From positions 178,687-212,641 of the forward strand of contig MNCI01037629.1 in NCBI GenBank assembly GCA_015680685.1: 33,955 nucleotides of DNA, in the 5' to 3' direction. Shown one piece after another: positions 31,891 through 33,955 of this stretch. The notes beneath the pieces were generated by a model. The model was not told the origin of the DNA, searched no databases, and saw only the letters and a list, made by a program, of their open reading frames with translations. A program made the translations under genes and the position numbers. The DNA comes from Gnetum montanum. Its lineage: Eukaryota > Streptophyta > Gnetopsida > Gnetales > Gnetaceae. Each line of letters starts with the position of its first letter. Within the stretch, counting starts at the first letter, position 1.

Positions 31891-33340
31891 GGTCAAAATG
31901 GAATATGTGTTTCTAAAAAATGGGAAGCTGATCATAATAAATGCCAATCTTACTCCAGAACAGAAAAGGATGTTATTAAAGGTAGTTGAAAAATGGTCAC
32001 CAGCTTTTTCTTGGTCATATTCTAAACTCACAGGGATTGATCCTAGGACTAGCATTGCATCTACATTGACCTGGCCATGAAGCCAAAATGACAACCATAG
32101 AAGTGAGTGAACCCAAAATTAAAGTAGATCGTTAAGGAGAAAATCAAGCAACTCCTCAAGGCAGGGTTCATCTATTCCATTGTAGATGGTGAGTGGGTTA
32201 GTCCACTCATAATTGTGCTAAAGAAAGGTGACAAGTGGCAGGTTTGCATTAACTTTTGGTTGCTGAATATGACAACATTCAAAGATCATTTTTCATTGTC
32301 ATTTGTTGACCAGGTGCTCGACACACTATTTGGGAATTGCTACTATAGCTTTCTAGATGGTTATAGTGGCTATAACCAAATTTAAATTGCACCAAAAGAC
32401 CAAGAAAAGACAACATTCATGAGTTCCTCGGGGACTTTTGCATATCGTAAGATGCCATTTGATCTATGTAATGCTCTTGCCACATTCCAGCACCTGGTCC
32501 TGAGCATTCACCAATAGTAGATCGATAGTGGTGTGGAAGTCTTCACAGATGACTTCTCCACCTATGGAGCTACATTTGAGAAAGCCCTAGACTACCTTGA
32601 GAAAGTGTTGAAATGATGTGTTGAAACTAACTTGTAGCTCAATTGGCAAAAATGTCACCTAATGGTCTAGGAGGGCATTGTACTGGGGCACAGGATATCA
32701 CAAGTAGGAATTGAGGTGGACCTAAAAAAAATAAGGATCATCCAAGGAATAACTTGATAGCCAGAAATTGTTAAAGAAGTTTGGTCATTCCTTGGACATA
32801 TTGGCTACTACCAGCGATCCATAGAGAATTTCTCTAAGATCTCAAAACCATTGGTTAAGCTAACAAAGAAAGATGCTCCTTTTATCTAGACCATACAATG
32901 TGAAAAAGCATTCTAGCAACTAAAAGAGAAGCTTGTAGAAACTCATCCAGACCATTTCATATCATGATAGATGCATCAAATCGTGCTTTGGGAGTAGTGC
33001 TGACATAGTTAGATGACAAGAAACATCTAGACTACATCCACTACGCTAGTGGAAGCATTGTGGGTGCACAATTGAACTACACCACCACAGAAAAAGAATT
33101 GATGGTAGTGTTATTTACTCTAGAAAATTTTAGGCATTACATGCTTGGATATAAGATGTTTGTGTACATAGAACATAGTGCCATCTACTTCCTAATGAAC
33201 AAGCCAACAGTGACCCCTTGTGTCATATGATGGTTGGTGATCTTTCATGAATTCAATCTTATGATGGTAGATCGAAAGGGCACTAAGAATGTGGTCATCG
33301 ATCATTGGTCTTAGTTGCAATGGGATGACAAAGAGGAAGA
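31890..33340 (+). pseudogene. pol: RT and RNase H of element B, broken
   Basis: The pre-RT segment reads MEYVFLKNGKLIIINANL and FSWSYSKLTGIDP (31898-32050). RT shows VSPLIIVLKKGDKWQVCINF (32197), DHFSLSFVDQVLDTLFGN (32285), YRKMPFDLCNA (32446), and VFTDDFSTYG with FTDD at 32542-32553, so the residue before the two Asp is Thr where E has Met. FLGHIGYYQRSIENFSKISKPLVKLTKKDAPF follows (from 32789). RNase H keeps IDAS (32968) and TEKEL (33090), while VYIEHSAI has Glu for the third catalytic Asp (33165). Stops, mainly TAG, and at least one small deletion near 32945 break the frame. It is closest by eye to E and C. Confidence 0.88.
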
Positions 33341-33864
33341 AAGCCCACTCTCTAACATGTTTCTTGATGAACTTCTCTTTGCTGGGGCTATAATTGAATA
33401 GATCCCCAATGAGCCAAAATGGTATGATAACATGCTCACCTATCTTTTCACTTAGGAGATGTCACAAGGGTTGGACCACCAAAAGAAATAATAGCTTCTT
33501 CACCAGGTAAAGCACTCCATGGAGATTAATGGATACCTCTACAAGGTGTGTGTTGATGGCCTGGTTCATTGGTGCGTCCCTAATGATGATCAACTGCACA
33601 TTCTCCAAGATCCTCATGAAGGTCCTTATGGAGGACACTATGCTAGGAGATGCATGACCATTAAAATCCTGATGGTAGGGTATTATTTGCCAACACTCTT
33701 CAAGGATGCTCACCATTACATCCACTCTTATGAACAATGCCAATGAGATGGTGGAATGATTGCTTGAATGGAGGGACCTCCACAATGGATTCAACCACTA
33801 GAACCATTTGACATCTAGGGCATTAACTTCATGGGTTCCATCACACCCATTTCAAATGGAAAGG
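33341..33864 (+). pseudogene. pol: Integrase N-terminal part of element B, cut by insertion
   Basis: EINGYLYKVCVDGLVHWCVP (33520) leads to the zinc finger HEGPYGGHYARR (33617) and HHYIHSYEQCQ (33712), where the first Cys of CxxC is Tyr. The core begins PFDI-stop-GINFMGSITPISNGK (33808-33862); the first catalytic Asp is Asn (GIDF to GINF), one G-to-A change. Similarity to C and E stops after AATGGAAAG; the next codons of the family (A-Y-V/I-I) are replaced by unrelated sequence D. Confidence 0.85.
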
Positions 33865-33890
33865 TGATGAGACGCGACATGCATAGCGCT

Positions 33891-33928
33891 GCGATATCGC
33901 ATACGCGATATCGCGTACGCGATATCGT
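33891..33928. repeat. Three GCGATATCGC palindromes at 14-base spacing
   Basis: The perfect 10-base palindrome GCGATATCGC lies at 33891-33900 and 33905-33914, with a one-mismatch copy at 33919-33928. The spacers are ATAC and GTAC. The period is 14 bases. It lies about 17 bases before a TATA box region and may be a regulatory repeat of the inserted LTR; no factor is implied by the sequence itself. Confidence 0.93.
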
Positions 33929-33944
33929 AGTCCGTCACCATATC

Positions 33945-33952
33945 TATAAATA
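33945..33952 (+). promoter_or_regulatory. Possible TATA box of LTR D
   Basis: TATAAATA preceded by C, identical to the octamer in LTRs B and C and at a comparable distance from a TGATGA start. Confidence 0.5.
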
Positions 33953-33955
33953 AGA

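Larger units (their letters stand above)
27546..33864 (+). mobile_element. Ty3/gypsy element B (Athila/Tat-like), interrupted
   Basis: The most complete autonomous-type element in the window: 5' LTR, primer site, gag, protease, RT, RNase H and the first part of integrase, up to 33864, where foreign sequence D begins. The remaining integrase, 3' region and 3' LTR must lie beyond the window. The five bases before the LTR, ctatc (27541-27545), would be the target duplication if B inserted into E. Many in-frame stops show it is no longer active. Confidence 0.85.
33865..33955 (+). mobile_element. Start of a younger LTR (D) inserted in integrase B
   Basis: At 33865 the integrase similarity ends and a sequence starting TGATGAGACGCG begins, with about 13 CpG pairs in 91 bases against a strongly CpG-poor window. 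It starts with TG, shares the TGATGA opening with LTRs A and B, and has TATAAATA at 33945-33952, about 80 bases in, as LTR B does at 100. The five bases before it, aaagg (33860-33864), would be the target duplication. An LTR of a younger insertion is the best reading; only its first 91 bases are present, so a DNA transposon or other insert cannot be excluded. Confidence 0.6.

Noticed and set aside
33891-33928. CRISPR-like array
   Set aside because: Spacers are only four bases and nearly identical, the repeats are 10-base palindromes, and the context is a plant retrotransposon.

Overview
This window looks like intergenic DNA from a large-genome land plant, possibly a gymnosperm; the sequence alone does not name the species. 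I found no intact host gene, tRNA, rRNA or CRISPR array. Most of what can be recognised is retrotransposon sequence. It is broken by stop codons and frameshifts, and many of the changes are C-to-T or G-to-A: CAG/TGG codons have become TAG, catalytic Asp and Glu have become Asn and Lys, and zinc-knuckle Cys have become Tyr. That is the pattern expected when old, methylated plant repeats decay at methylcytosine.

Layout. Positions 1-4417 are the 3' part of a Ty3/gypsy element of Athila/Tat type (element C): end of RNase H, integrase, a long non-coding 3' region, then a 3' LTR at about 3517-4417. Positions 4418-6365 are unrecognised AT-rich DNA. Positions 6366-11551 hold one complete but decayed, gag-only member of the same family (element A), with two LTRs, a primer binding site and a perfect 5-base target duplication (cttat). 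A separate minus-strand insert lies inside its gag. Positions 11900-14585 contain non-LTR (LINE) remnants, including an L1-type endonuclease domain. Positions 14586-17340 are the 5' part of a Ty1/copia element (LTR end, tRNA-iMet type primer site, gag, protease, integrase), cut off before its reverse transcriptase. Positions 17340-20890 are unassigned, with a GC-rich repeat block near 18.4-18.6 kb. Positions 20890-24100 on the minus strand carry gag and protease of another Ty3/gypsy element (F). Positions 24440-27545 are the plus-strand pol of a further Athila/Tat-like element (E). Positions 27546-33864 are a longer element (B) with 5' LTR, tRNA-Asp type primer site, gag, protease, RT/RNase H and the start of integrase. 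It is interrupted at 33865 by a CpG-rich sequence that looks like the start of a much younger LTR (D).

How the parts relate. A, B, C and E belong to one loose family. The LTRs of A, B and C share a TGAT start, a common R/U5 region and an ACTCATCA-like end; A and B share an almost identical gag start. The simplest history is nested insertion: D into B, and B into the 3' untranslated region of E. A alternative for B/E is a shared LTR left by recombination. None of the elements here could encode a full set of working proteins.

The most interesting signals are non-coding: the 3-fold GCGATATCGC palindrome array at the right edge, the private tandem repeats upstream of the TATA box in different LTR copies, the primer sites decayed exactly at CpG, and the AGATGTCT-rich insert inside element A.
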